16,897 nt of DNA from an uncultured Eubacteriales bacterium (GCA_902406135.1 CABPCX010000010.1:1-16897), one strand, 5' to 3'. Counted from the first letter of the stretch, positions 5,910 through 14,676 are shown. Notes: generated by a model not told the origin, from the letters alone. Numbers and translations are program-made.

Positions 5910-7253
5910 TTATTTATTTATAACACTCTGCCAGGGAGCAAGGCTGTCTGCAAAGAATGCGCCCAGACCCAGATAGAGATTATAGAGGTCTGATTTTGAG
6001 GTGATTTCCAGGGGACTGTGCATTGATAAGAGAGGACAGCCTATATCAACAACATCCGCTCCCCATCTTGCCATACACTTTGCTACGGTTGTTCCGCCGC
6101 CGGCATCACATACGCCCATTTCTCCGCACTGCCATTTGATATTGTTTTTATCAAATATGTTTGCAAGCTTTGTCATAAGCCTTGTATCGGCGGAGTTATT
6201 TCCCTTTTTTCCGCCTCGGCCCGTATATCTTACAAGGGCAAGGCCCTTTCCGAGGCCGGCTGTATTCTGGCTTTCCGTAGCTTCGGGATACAAAGGGTCA
6301 TGTCCGCAGATGGTATCTGCCGCAAGACATTCCGATGCTGCAAATACCCTGTATAAATTGGTGTTCTGCTTTTCAGCCAGGTCATAAAGAATTTCAAGGT
6401 ATGCGTTTGAATAAAGACCGGCTCCGTTTTCTGAGCCGACTTCTTCTTGGTCGCAGAGCATTACCATACTTGTGTATTCGGGTACCTCTTCCAAATCCAT
6501 AAGAGCCCTTACAGCACTGAAAACACATACCCTGTCATCCTGACCGTAGGAAGCCGTAAATGACCTGTCAAGACCGGCGTCAGATGCTTTCCATGCGGGC
6601 ACTGCCTCAAACTCCGAAATTCTGAGGTCGGCTGAAGTTATATTGAAATTATCCTTCAGCAGTTTATCGGTTTTTTCTTCGCCGGATACATCTTTTTCAG
6701 CCGTACCGCAGAGCAGTTTAAGCTGTTCGCCGCTTATGATTAAGTCTCCGCCCTTTGACATCTGGGCTTCGGCCAAGTGGGGGAGAAGGTCTGTGATTAC
6801 AAATTTTGTATCTCCCTCATTTTCTCCTATAACAATGTTTCGGATGTTTCCATTGCTGTCGCATACTCTGCCGTGCAGCGCCAGAGGAACACAGGTCCAC
6901 TGGTACTTTTTTATTCCGCCGTAATAGTGGGTCCTTAAATATATCATACCGTCATCTTCCTGTACCGGTACGGGTTTAAGGTCAAGCCTTGGAGAGTCCG
7001 TATGGGCAGATACTATCTTTGTGCCTTCGTTTACAGGGCGTTTTCCGATGACTGCCATAACAAGCCCCTTGCCCTTTATGTTCTGTATAAGTCTGTCACC
7101 GGGGACAAAATCACGCTGCGTATGGCAGTAAGCCTCGGGGTAGGGTATGAATCCCTTTTCAAGGGCCGCCGCCCATACCTCCTCCACGACCTCAAATTCT
7201 GTTTTTCCTTTATCAAGGAACTGTCTGTACTGTTCAGAAAATCTTTCCATCAT
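5910..7253 (-). CDS. M18 family aminopeptidase (aspartyl aminopeptidase type)
   Basis: The 447-residue product matches M18 metallopeptidases in length and motifs. Visible metal and catalytic segments are SAHTDSPRLDLKP (His84, Asp86), CDQEEVGSENGAG (the Glu-Glu pair), GNNSADTRLM, and GCPLLSMHSPLE near the C-terminus with the last metal-binding histidine. No signal peptide is present, so it works in the cytoplasm as a large oligomeric two-metal enzyme. It removes N-terminal residues, often Asp or Glu, from peptides. It is the last gene of the importer operon: its ATGATG start overlaps the TGA of the phosphodiesterase gene by 4 nt, so the two are probably translated together. A hairpin with a minus-strand T-run follows. 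Its place suggests a role in degrading imported peptides; that link is inference. Confidence 0.94.
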   Translation of the reverse strand: MMERFSEQYRQFLDKGKTEFEVVEEVWAAALEKGFIPYPEAYCHTQRDFVPGDRLIQNIKGKGLVMAVIGKRPVNEGTKIVSAHTDSPRLDLKPVPVQEDDGMIYLRTHYYGGIKKYQWTCVPLALHGRVCDSNGNIRNIVIGENEGDTKFVITDLLPHLAEAQMSKGGDLIISGEQLKLLCGTAEKDVSGEEKTDKLLKDNFNITSADLRISEFEAVPAWKASDAGLDRSFTASYGQDDRVCVFSAVRALMDLEEVPEYTSMVMLCDQEEVGSENGAGLYSNAYLEILYDLAEKQNTNLYRVFAASECLAADTICGHDPLYPEATESQNTAGLGKGLALVRYTGRGGKKGNNSADTRLMTKLANIFDKNNIKWQCGEMGVCDAGGGTTVAKCMARWGADVVDIGCPLLSMHSPLEITSKSDLYNLYLGLGAFFADSLAPWQSVINK

Positions 7254-8083
7254 AATTTATCCTGCTCCATTTCAATGTGTATTTCCTTTTTCATACCTTC
7301 GGCAGGCTCTATGCCAAGCAGACGGCATACAAAGGGAGCTATTTCAAGGTTGCTTACGGTATGGTCTGTAAAATCGCCTTTTTTAACCTTATCGGATACT
7401 ATGTATAAGGGAACGGTTCTCTGAATATCGGCATTTCCGCCGTGTATGCCAAGTTCGTCTATGGCGTGGTCGGCAGTTACTATGACATCGTATCCGTCTT
7501 CAACCCATCTGTCCAGATAGTAGGCAACGTGCTGGAGACTGTGGTCAGCCGCATCCTGATATTCCTTTGACTCACAGCCGAAACGGTGTCCCACGGTATC
7601 ACTTACCATGGGGTGTATCAGAAGAAAATCAGGTTTATAATACTTTCTCAAATGGTCACCGTCTGAATAGAGATGGCTGTCGGGATAGTCAAAATCCGTA
7701 TAAAATATGCCGTTGTCTATATATACGCCTTCGTTATGCTGGATACGGTGTTCATAGATGTTAAAGGGGCAGGTGGCGTTATAGAGCTCGGATATCCATA
7801 AAAATGCGGCTGCCGCTGTGCTAAGTCCGTTTTCCTTGCAGAGCGAAAACAGGTTTTTGCATCTGCTTGGTCTGCTTACGGCGTTTGATACGACTCCGTG
7901 CTTATATACCGGAAGACCTGTCATAAGAGTTTCGTACATCGGCCTTGATGCACTGGGAAGCTCTCCTCTGATTTTATATTTTGCCGCGAGATTATGCTCC
8001 GTCAGATGTTCCAGATATCCTCCTCTTTTTGTCGCTGTATCAAAACCCAGCGCGTCTACCATAACAAATATTACCTTACCCAT
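7250..8083 (-). CDS. Alkaline-phosphatase-superfamily protein, type I phosphodiesterase / nucleotide pyrophosphatase-like
   Basis: The 277-residue product shows the metal ligands and nucleophile of the NPP-like branch. Asp10 sits in FVMVDALG. ELPSASRPMYETLMTG aligns with the nucleophile loop, putting the attacking hydroxyl at Ser46, where many relatives have threonine. HPMVSDTVGHRFG supplies Asp162 and His166, TADHAIDELGIHGG supplies Asp205, His206 and His214. It has no signal peptide or membrane segment, unlike many secreted relatives, so it should be cytoplasmic. The family hydrolyses phosphate mono- or diesters with two metal ions; the substrate here is unknown. It lies 26 nt after the binding-protein gene, with AAGGTGG before its ATG, and overlaps the aminopeptidase gene by 4 nt. 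It may process a phosphate-bearing compound brought in by the importer. Confidence 0.85.
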   Translation of the reverse strand: MGKVIFVMVDALGFDTATKRGGYLEHLTEHNLAAKYKIRGELPSASRPMYETLMTGLPVYKHGVVSNAVSRPSRCKNLFSLCKENGLSTAAAAFLWISELYNATCPFNIYEHRIQHNEGVYIDNGIFYTDFDYPDSHLYSDGDHLRKYYKPDFLLIHPMVSDTVGHRFGCESKEYQDAADHSLQHVAYYLDRWVEDGYDVIVTADHAIDELGIHGGNADIQRTVPLYIVSDKVKKGDFTDHTVSNLEIAPFVCRLLGIEPAEGMKKEIHIEMEQDKL

Positions 8084-8109
8084 AATGCCACCTTATTTCC
8101 TTTCAAAAT

Positions 8110-9735
8110 TTATTCTGCTGTTTTTAAATCCTTGGCAAAGAAGTTCCAAGTAATAGAAGCATTTGCTTCAAATCCTGTGAGCTCGCTGTTCATTGCAACT
8201 CTCTTATATGGATAGTCGAATCCAATCATAGGTGTATCGTTTGCGATTATTGTGAGTGCCTGCTGCATAAGCTCAGTACGTTCTTTCATATCAATTGATG
8301 CTACTTCAGCTTCAAGAAGGGCGTCTACTTCAGGGTTGCTGTAGCAAGATGTATTTCCGCCGCCTTCAGCGATGTTTGATGAGTGGAAGAGAGGATAGAG
8401 CTGTCCTGATACATCGGGATAGTCTGCTGTCCATCTTACAATGGCAAGGTCATAATCCCTTGTTGAACCAAACTGGATATTTGACATTTCGTCACCGCTC
8501 TTTGTTTCGATAGTAACATCTATGCCTATCTGGCTTAATGCTGACTGTACATAAACTGCTATTGAGTTATAGATTGAATCCTGGTTAATATAGAGACTGC
8601 ATTCAAATCCGTCGGGATATGCTGACTGTGCAAGATATTCCTTTGCTTTTTCAATATCATTCTTTTCATCTACAGCTGTTTCTGCATAGGCTGTCCAAGA
8701 TTCTGACTCTGAACCGTAAAGGGCTGATGAGAAGGGCATACCGTTTTTAGCGTAGCTGCCGTTTTCTGTAAGAACACCTTCGTATAATGAGTCCTTATCA
8801 AGGGCATATGCCACTGCTTTACGTACATTTACATCTGAGAAAGGTCCGCTCTGGCAGTTCATAGCCATCCAGAGTACTGTCCATCCGTCAACTTCTTCTA
8901 CATTCATGTTTTCTGCTTCACGGATAGTGTCAAGCATTTCTGTCGGAGGGTCGAACATATAGTCAGCCTGTCCTGATGCAAGGGTTGTTGCCTGTGTATT
9001 TGCGTCTGTGATAATTTTGAAGTCGATGTTTTTGAACTGGGGAACGTTTTCTTTATCCCAGTAGTTTTCATTGTATGTAAGTTTGATTTCGCTGCCTGTT
9101 GTCCAGCTGTCAAGAACGTAGGGGCCTGTGCCGATAACGCCTACTCCGGGCTGTCCGAACTGTTCAGCATTTGCTTCATAGTATTCTTTACTGATGATGT
9201 GGCCTGCTGTTGTGGCAAATGCATACTGCCATGCTGCATCGGGTACGCTTAAGTGAACTGTTATTTCCCAGTCGCCTGTCTGCTCGATTGAATCAACATT
9301 TGCATACATCCATGCAAGATATGATGCAACGTCTTCGTCCATATGTCTGTTTAATGAGAAAAGTACGTCCTCCATTGTCATGGGTGAACCGTCTGAGAAA
9401 CATACGTCATCTCTTATCTGATATACATAAGTTGTTGAATCAACTGCTTCCCATGATGAACAGAGCTGGGGCTGAAGCTGTCCTGAGTAGTCAAAGTAAA
9501 GCAGTCCCTGTGTTATCTGGTTTACTACCTGATTTGTAAGGTTGTCGTAGGAATATGCAGGGTCAAGAGATACGATTTCGTCTGCAAGGACGATGTTGAG
9601 AGTGTCTCTGTCTGCAATGCTGCTTACTGTCTGGGTGTCTGTACTTTCTGCTGTCTGAGTGGAAGCGTTTCCTCCGCATCCTGCCGTCATAACAACACAA
9701 GCTGCCATGATCAGGCTAAAAATCTTCTTTTTCAT
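8110..9735 (-). CDS. Peptide-type ABC transporter substrate-binding lipoprotein (SBP_bac_5, family 5)
   Basis: The 541-residue product starts with a lipoprotein signal peptide: MKKK, a hydrophobic stretch, and the lipobox TAGC with lipidated Cys20. A long Thr/Ser-rich linker follows. The mature protein has the family-5 pattern: DTLNIVLADEIVSLDPAYSYD, ITQGLLYFD, WEAVDSTTYVYQIRDDVCFSDGSPMT, GTGPYVLDSW, ENYWD and DVNVRKAVAYALDKD. These proteins capture oligopeptides, dipeptides, nickel or related solutes outside the membrane and deliver them to the permeases. The ATG at 9735 follows AAAGGAG. It sits downstream of both ATPase genes in the operon instead of first. The ligand cannot be read from the sequence; the aminopeptidase in the operon favours peptides. 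Confidence 0.94.
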   Translation of the reverse strand: MKKKIFSLIMAACVVMTAGCGGNASTQTAESTDTQTVSSIADRDTLNIVLADEIVSLDPAYSYDNLTNQVVNQITQGLLYFDYSGQLQPQLCSSWEAVDSTTYVYQIRDDVCFSDGSPMTMEDVLFSLNRHMDEDVASYLAWMYANVDSIEQTGDWEITVHLSVPDAAWQYAFATTAGHIISKEYYEANAEQFGQPGVGVIGTGPYVLDSWTTGSEIKLTYNENYWDKENVPQFKNIDFKIITDANTQATTLASGQADYMFDPPTEMLDTIREAENMNVEEVDGWTVLWMAMNCQSGPFSDVNVRKAVAYALDKDSLYEGVLTENGSYAKNGMPFSSALYGSESESWTAYAETAVDEKNDIEKAKEYLAQSAYPDGFECSLYINQDSIYNSIAVYVQSALSQIGIDVTIETKSGDEMSNIQFGSTRDYDLAIVRWTADYPDVSGQLYPLFHSSNIAEGGGNTSCYSNPEVDALLEAEVASIDMKERTELMQQALTIIANDTPMIGFDYPYKRVAMNSELTGFEANASITWNFFAKDLKTAE

Positions 9736-9755
9736 TGTAAACTCCTTTCATTCTC

Positions 9756-10737
9756 TTAAAAAGTTTCCACAAGATGGCACGCCGCCATGTGGCCGTTTCC
9801 TGATATTATTGTCTTAGGTTCATATTTATTGCAAAGCCCGTCCTTGTATTTAACACATCTGGGCCAGAAACGGCATCCGTCAGGGATGTTCAAAGCGTTT
9901 GGAAGTTCTCCTTTTAGGTTTATTTCACAGGATTTCTCCCAAGGGGTCTCTCTGGGCCTTGACGCCAGGAGCGCTTTGGTGTACTGATGCTTAGGGTCGG
10001 AAAAAATGTCCTTTTTATCTCCGCTTTCCACTGCCTTTCCAAGGTACATCACATATACTCTGTCGCTTATATGCTCGACAACGGAAAGGTCGTGGGAGAT
10101 AAACAATACAGCCATATTTTCCTTTTTCTGAATCTCTGAAAGTATATTCAATATCTGAGCCTGTACCGATACGTCAAGGGCTGATACTGGCTCCCCCTAT
10201 AAGCAGTTTCGGTTTTACTATGAGTGCTCTGGCTATGGCCAGTCTCTGTAACTGTCCGCCCGAAAGTTCATCGGGATAGTGGTCCAGAAGCTCGGCGTCC
10301 ATCTTTATGTATTCAAGAAGGGTATCAAGTCTTTCCTGAAGCTCTGCACCCTTTATGCCGTAAAAATTACCTACTTCCCTGAGGCCTTCTCCTATGGTCT
10401 GTTTGGGCTGGAAGGCTGCGTATGGATTCTGAAATACCATCTGCATAATTCTGCGCACCGGTCTCAGCTGGTTTCGGTCGTAATCGGATATTTTTTCGCC
10501 GTTAAAAAATATTTCGCCTTCGGTTATCTTTTCTATGCCTATGATGCAGCGGGAAAGGGTGGACTTTCCGCATCCGCTCTCGCCGACTATGCTGACCAGC
10601 TCACCGCTTTTTATGGTTAGGTCAACACCGTCAAGGGCCTTTACACAGCCTTTTTTACCGCTGAAGTATTTTTTTACACCCTTTACTTCAAGAAGAATGT
10701 TGTTTCTGTCATTTTTCTTATCTGTCTCATCTTTCAT
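9756..10737 (-). pseudogene. Oligopeptide/dipeptide ABC transporter ATPase, DppF/OppF type, frameshifted at Walker B
   Basis: Two overlapping-by-homology pieces make one ATPase. The first (10737-10174) carries Walker A GESGCGKST (about 53-60), the Q loop (MVFQNPYAAFQP) and the signature LSGGQLQRLAIARAL. It then reads into a false tail ending in SISP. The second part, in another frame from 10193 to 9756, continues with EPVSALDVSVQAQ, the H loop (ISHDLSVVEHI) and the oligo_HPY C-terminus. The break is at five C residues on the plus strand (10193-10197), where 4 nt stand between the codons for Ile180 and Glu instead of the expected 6. The missing bases include the Walker B aspartate codon (normally LLIxDEP). 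A two-base deletion explains this; sequencing or assembly error remains possible. Restored length would be about 327 residues, the family norm. The ATG at 10737 overlaps the upstream ATPase gene by 11 nt. Confidence 0.88.
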
Positions 10738-11731
10738 CTGATATCACCTCGTTAAGCGGGTAACTGCATTTATACCAATGGTTTTCTTCTCCCTTTACAG
10801 GAGGCTCGGCAGTCCTGCAGGACTCTTTTGCATAGGCACATCTGTCGCAGAAGGCACAGCCTTTTATTTCCTGATTAAGTCTGGGAGGAGTACCGGGTAT
10901 GGTTTCAAGTTCCTCTCTGTCAGCTCCCTTTTTGGGAATACCCATTATAAGAGCCCTTGTATAGGGATGGGAGGGATTTCTGAATATTTCTTCAACGGTA
11001 CCGCTTTCGATTATCTGGCCTGCGTACATTACGCATACCCTGTCGCATATCTCGGCTACAACACCGAAGTTATGGGTTATTATCATAACGCTCATATCCA
11101 GTTCGGAATTAAGCTTTTTAAGTATGTTAAGTATCTGGGCCTGCATTGTCACGTCCAGGGCCGTTGTGGGCTCATCGGCAATGAGAAGCCTGGGACTGCA
11201 GGAAATCATCATTGCTATGGCAGCCCTCTGAAGCATACCGCCGCTGAATTCGTGGGGGAACTGTCTGCTTCTTTCCTCTCCGGGGAAAATACCCACCATT
11301 TCCATCAGCTGTACTGCCTGTGAATGGGCTTCCTGCTTTGAGATTTTTTTGTGAAATCTCAGCATTTCCTCTATCTGCTCGCCTACGGTGTAGAGCGGGT
11401 CAAAGGCAGCCATGGGATTCTGGGATACCATTGCTATGTCAATTCCCCTCAATGCCGCCATTTCCTTTGGAGGCAGTTCAAGCAGGGATTTTGTCTCGCC
11501 TTTTGTGACGTATTCTATGTTTCCTCTGTAAAATGTCTTTTTTTCGTCATTCAGTCTCAGTATGGATTTGGCGGTCATGGATTTTCCGCATCCGCTTTCA
11601 CCGACTATACCGAGTATTTCCTTTTCGTATATGTCAAAACTGACGCCCCTGACAGCGTGGTATAATCCCCTGGCGGAAATTATGTCAGCATACAGGTCCT
11701 TTACGGTCAGAAGTTTATTTTTACTGCCCAT
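10727..11731 (-). CDS. Oligopeptide/dipeptide ABC transporter ATPase, DppD/OppD type
   Basis: The 334-residue ATPase is intact. It has Walker A GESGCGKS (44-51), Q loop MVSQNPMAAFDP, signature FSGGMLQRAAIAMM, Walker B LLIADEPTTALD and H loop ITHNFG. The C-terminal oligo_HPY extension contains CAFCDRCAYAKESC, the four-cysteine motif of Opp/Dpp ATPases. The first glycine after FSGG is followed by Met where Gln is usual, a common variant. It works on the inner face of the membrane, paired with the second ATPase to power the two permeases. Its ATG shares one base with the TAA of the preceding permease gene (TAATG), and GGAGGC lies about 7 nt upstream, so coupling is likely. If the second ATPase is truly broken, this one might have to work alone. 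Confidence 0.96.
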   Translation of the reverse strand: MGSKNKLLTVKDLYADIISARGLYHAVRGVSFDIYEKEILGIVGESGCGKSMTAKSILRLNDEKKTFYRGNIEYVTKGETKSLLELPPKEMAALRGIDIAMVSQNPMAAFDPLYTVGEQIEEMLRFHKKISKQEAHSQAVQLMEMVGIFPGEERSRQFPHEFSGGMLQRAAIAMMISCSPRLLIADEPTTALDVTMQAQILNILKKLNSELDMSVMIITHNFGVVAEICDRVCVMYAGQIIESGTVEEIFRNPSHPYTRALIMGIPKKGADREELETIPGTPPRLNQEIKGCAFCDRCAYAKESCRTAEPPVKGEENHWYKCSYPLNEVISDER

Positions 11732-12621
11732 TATTTTGCCTCCTTTGGTATAATGCCTCTTTTAACCAGTTTTCTGTAGGAAGGCAGTTTACGTTCTGTA
11801 GGATTCAGATATTTTCTTATTTCTTCAACAAATACGTTTATTGCAACTACGGTTATTATTATGACTATTCCGGGAGCTAAGGCCTGGAGAGGTTTTGTAA
11901 GAAGATATACTCTTCCGTCCTCAAGCATTGCGCCCCAGTCTGACTGCGGTGCTTCTACACCAAGGCCGAGGAAGCTCATAGCCGCCAGGTCAAGAATGGC
12001 GTTTCCGATGTCCAGTGTGACCTGAATAAGTATTGTAGGCATACAGTTGGGAAGTATATGTCCGAAAAGTATCTTTCCTGTGCCGTATCCCATGGCTTCT
12101 GCCGCTTCCACATAAGTACGGCTTTTCTGGGTGAGCACCACTGAACGGGTTGTCCTTGCCAGCATAGGTACATATATTATTCCGAGGGCAACAACTACCT
12201 TTGAAAAGCCCCTCCCGAATATGGCTATGAGAACAAAAGCCAGAAGCAGGGGAGGGAAAGAAATAATTATGTTTGTTGCCATCATCAGAGCTTTATCGGC
12301 CTTTCCGCCATAGTATCCGGCAAAAAGTCCAAGGGGGATGCCTATAACCATTGATATGGCAACTACGGCAAATGCTCCGCTTAATGTAAGCCTTCCTCCG
12401 AAAAGTATTCTGGAGAAAATATCCCTTCCTGTCTTATCGGTGCCAAGCAGATGTTCCGCCGAAGGTGAAGCCAGTACGTTTTTAAGATCCAGCATTTCCG
12501 GATCCCAGGGAGCTATGTACTGCGCAAAGATTGTTGTAAAAAGTATGATAAGCAGTACGGCCAGTGAGATTATAAAAGGAATGGTCCAGATGGTGCCTTC
12601 GCTTTTTCGTTTGGATTTCAT
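11731..12621 (-). CDS. Peptide-type ABC transporter permease, DppC/OppC type
   Basis: The product begins with a basic N-terminus, a first membrane helix (about SLAVLLIILFTTIFAQYIAPWDP) and the OppC N-terminal motif HLLGTDKTGRDIFSRILFGGRLTL. The binding-protein-dependent transport domain follows with about five more helices. The EAA loop that contacts the ATPases is YVEAAEAMGYGTGKILFGHILPNCMPTIL. I chose the ATG at 12621 (296 residues): GGAGG is 11 nt upstream, whereas an alternative GTG at 12630 would be only 2 nt from it. The gene follows the first permease gene after a very short gap and overlaps the ATPase gene by one base. It forms half of the transmembrane channel. Length and motifs are normal for the family. 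Confidence 0.95.
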   Translation of the reverse strand: MKSKRKSEGTIWTIPFIISLAVLLIILFTTIFAQYIAPWDPEMLDLKNVLASPSAEHLLGTDKTGRDIFSRILFGGRLTLSGAFAVVAISMVIGIPLGLFAGYYGGKADKALMMATNIIISFPPLLLAFVLIAIFGRGFSKVVVALGIIYVPMLARTTRSVVLTQKSRTYVEAAEAMGYGTGKILFGHILPNCMPTILIQVTLDIGNAILDLAAMSFLGLGVEAPQSDWGAMLEDGRVYLLTKPLQALAPGIVIIITVVAINVFVEEIRKYLNPTERKLPSYRKLVKRGIIPKEAK

Positions 12622-12638
12622 ATTTTTCACTGCCTCCC

Positions 12639-13583
12639 TTACTGTTTTGTTCTTATTCTTGGATCTATGATCCTGCAGAGTATGTCGGCAACAGCCGATG
12701 TTATCATAAATATCAGTACGAGCATCATTATTATGGCCTGTACTACGGGGTAGTCACTGGCATTTATGCTGTCTATCAGAAGTGAGCCTACGCCCGAAAG
12801 TGAAAATACGCTTTCTACCAGAACGGCTCCGACTACCATGGCGCCTATCTGTATGCTGAGTATGGATATTACGGGGATAATGGCATTTTTAAGACCGTGT
12901 TTCCATACCTGTGTTCCAAGGGGCATACCCTTTGCCCTAAGATTCATCATATAGGGTGACTTTAACTGCTCTATCATTCCCTGTCTTGTGACCTTAAGGG
13001 TTATGGTCATCTTTGAACAGGCTAAGGCTATGCAGGGGGCCGCCATTCTTTCAATATATCCTCCGATGCCTTCATAGCCTCCCGCTATGGGGTATGAAGG
13101 ATTTATGGATACTATGATGACAAGAAGCACGATACTGAACAAAAAGGGCGGTACAGCCGCAAGCACAAGGGATAATACCGAAACCGCTCTGTCAAAGGGA
13201 CTGTCGTTTTTTACCGCACAGGCAACTCCTAAGGGTATTGACACTATCAGTGATATAACGGAGGCGCCTATAACAAGTCCTGCGGTTATGGGAGCTCTGG
13301 CTGCTATTGTTTCCAAAACGGGAGTCTGAAATTTATAGCTTGTTCCCCAGTCGCCATGAAGTATGCCGCTTATCCATATAAGGTACTGTTTCCATACGGG
13401 TTCGTTAAGATGGAACTTTTCCCTGGCATTTTCTATTATTTCAGGGGTGCTTCCCTTTCCTCCTATTATTACTGATATGGGGTCCGTAGGTGAAAACCAG
13501 TGGATCATAAAAAATATCAATACGCTGACTGCCAGAAATATGCAGACATATTCAGCTAACTTTTTGAGCCATATCTTTGTCAT
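12639..13583 (-). CDS. Peptide-type ABC transporter permease, DppB/OppB type
   Basis: The 314-residue product has the DppB/OppB layout: an N-terminal helix (about 12-30), an outside loop with PVWKQYLIWISGILHGDWGTSY, and five more helices. The EAA loop contains YMMNLRAKGMPLGTQVWKHGLKNAIIPVI. The motif VGAVLVESVFSLSGVGSLLIDSI is typical of this subfamily, and DPRIRTKQ resembles the usual C-terminal end. It is the first gene of the operon; its ATG at 13583 follows an AAAGG/GGCGG ribosome binding site at moderate spacing. The promoter and candidate operators lie in the region shared with the divergent DeoR-family gene. It pairs with the second permease to form the import channel. Confidence 0.95.
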   Translation of the reverse strand: MTKIWLKKLAEYVCIFLAVSVLIFFMIHWFSPTDPISVIIGGKGSTPEIIENAREKFHLNEPVWKQYLIWISGILHGDWGTSYKFQTPVLETIAARAPITAGLVIGASVISLIVSIPLGVACAVKNDSPFDRAVSVLSLVLAAVPPFLFSIVLLVIIVSINPSYPIAGGYEGIGGYIERMAAPCIALACSKMTITLKVTRQGMIEQLKSPYMMNLRAKGMPLGTQVWKHGLKNAIIPVISILSIQIGAMVVGAVLVESVFSLSGVGSLLIDSINASDYPVVQAIIMMLVLIFMITSAVADILCRIIDPRIRTKQ

Positions 13584-13777
13584 AAAGTGATCCGCCTTTC
13601 TCTGTTCTTTTTTATAATCAGAGGATAAACAAAAATCGACTTTGTTTCTAGCGCAGTTTGGTAAACAGATTGTAAAATGTTTGCAAAATCTTGGGTTTTC
13701 GCTTGTGTTTTATTGGAGTTTGTGATAGGTTGGAATTGTAAATACAGCTGCAAAAAATAGTAATGAAAGGAAAAATT
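13584..13777. promoter_or_regulatory. Divergent control region between importer operon and DeoR-family regulator
   Basis: On the minus strand a -10-like TATAAA (13616-13611) has a weak -35 (TCGATT, 13639-13634) at 17 nt. A perfect inverted repeat AAACAAA (13627-13633) / TTTGTTT (13641-13647) straddles that -35, as an operator would. A second imperfect palindrome, TGTAAA-N3-TTTGCA (13671-13685), lies upstream. A possible rightward promoter is TTGGAG (13713-13718) with TGTAAA (13737-13742). Binding by the adjacent regulator is inferred. Confidence 0.5.
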
Positions 13778-14572
13778 ATGATATTACATGAAAGACATAA
13801 AAAAATACTGGACCAGCTTTTCAGCGACGGCATAGTATATACGGCTGAGCTCAAGGACAAGTTCAATACTTCCTTTGAAACCATAAGAAAAGACCTGCAG
13901 TATCTTGAAAAGGAAGGTCTGCTGTCCCGTGTCCATGGAGGTGCCGTGCCCGTAAGCGAGCCCGGAAACAGTGCTTCGGCATTTCCGTCACTGCCTCTTC
14001 CCATGGACTTTTTAAAGCGCATAAACAATAACAGAGAACAGAAACAGCAGATAGCAAGAAAGGCCTGCAGTTTTATTAAAGAAAAGTCATGCATTGCTCT
14101 TGATACCGGCACTACAGCCTATGAGCTGACGCTTCTGCTGCTGGAGAGGTTTGAAAGCCTTACTATAATCAAAAATTCAATGATAAATGCGCTCATATTA
14201 TCGAAAAATCCCAATTTTACCGTAATTGTCACAGGTGGAATCGTATCCCATAAAGAAAAGGCGCTGGTTACCAATCTTACGGACTCACTTCTGCATAACA
14301 TAAACATAGACATAATGTTTTTGACGACCTGCGGAATTGACATAGATACGGGTATAGCGGAGCAGTCACTGGACGAAATAGCCATACATAAGGCTATGGC
14401 CAAGAGGTCAAAACAGCTCATACTTTTGGCTGACTCATCTAAGTTTTCAAGGTCGGCGCTGTTCCACGCCTACGGATTCGATGAGGTAAGCGCAATTATA
14501 ACCGACAGCGGATTAAGCGGGGAAACGGCTGATAAATACAGAGAAAAGGGAGTACCCATAATAATTGCATAG
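13778..14572 (+). CDS. DeoR/GlpR-family transcriptional regulator
   Basis: The 264-residue product has the classic DeoR N-terminus: ERHKKILDQLFSDGIVYTAELKDKF, the recognition helix SFETIRKDLQYLEKEGLL and the RVHGGAV wing. The C-terminal sensor domain is of the DeoR/ribose-phosphate-isomerase-like fold, with DTGTTAYEL, VIVTGGIV, TTCGIDIDTGIAEQ and LADSSKFSRSALF. Relatives usually bind a phosphorylated sugar or sugar derivative that releases them from DNA. I chose the ATG at 13778 because GAAAGGA lies about 7 nt upstream and MILHERHKKIL fits the family start; an earlier ATG at 13763 overlaps that site. It is divergent from the importer operon, 194 nt from its first gene, and is the obvious candidate regulator. 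Its sensor type hints that the inducer is a phosphate-bearing metabolite. Confidence 0.93.
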   Translation: MILHERHKKILDQLFSDGIVYTAELKDKFNTSFETIRKDLQYLEKEGLLSRVHGGAVPVSEPGNSASAFPSLPLPMDFLKRINNNREQKQQIARKACSFIKEKSCIALDTGTTAYELTLLLLERFESLTIIKNSMINALILSKNPNFTVIVTGGIVSHKEKALVTNLTDSLLHNINIDIMFLTTCGIDIDTGIAEQSLDEIAIHKAMAKRSKQLILLADSSKFSRSALFHAYGFDEVSAIITDSGLSGETADKYREKGVPIIIA

Positions 14573-14676
14573 AGGAATAAGAATGGAAGAGAACTAAAAA
14601 TATTATATGTTTGTTATAAATACTAGTTTGAAATATGAGTAATAGTCAGCTATTATATTATGATTATTTTTAACTA

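Noticed and set aside
6001..8215. Several plus-strand open frames across the aminopeptidase and phosphodiesterase genes
   Set aside because: They are antisense shadows of two well-matched enzyme genes and show no domains or initiation signals.
10174..10200. Programmed ribosomal frameshift in the second ATPase
   Set aside because: The run of G codons could slip, but any slip into the second frame still leaves out or replaces the Walker B aspartate, so a functional ATPase would not result. No stimulatory structure was noted.
13671..13685. A cre site for catabolite control
   Set aside because: TGTAAA-N3-TTTGCA is 15 nt long, while cre is a 14-nt element with a central CG. It is kept only as an unnamed palindrome.
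13648..14112. Minus-strand open frame of 154 codons over the DeoR-family gene
   Set aside because: It is antisense to a clearly conserved helix-turn-helix protein, has no ribosome binding site and no recognisable domain.
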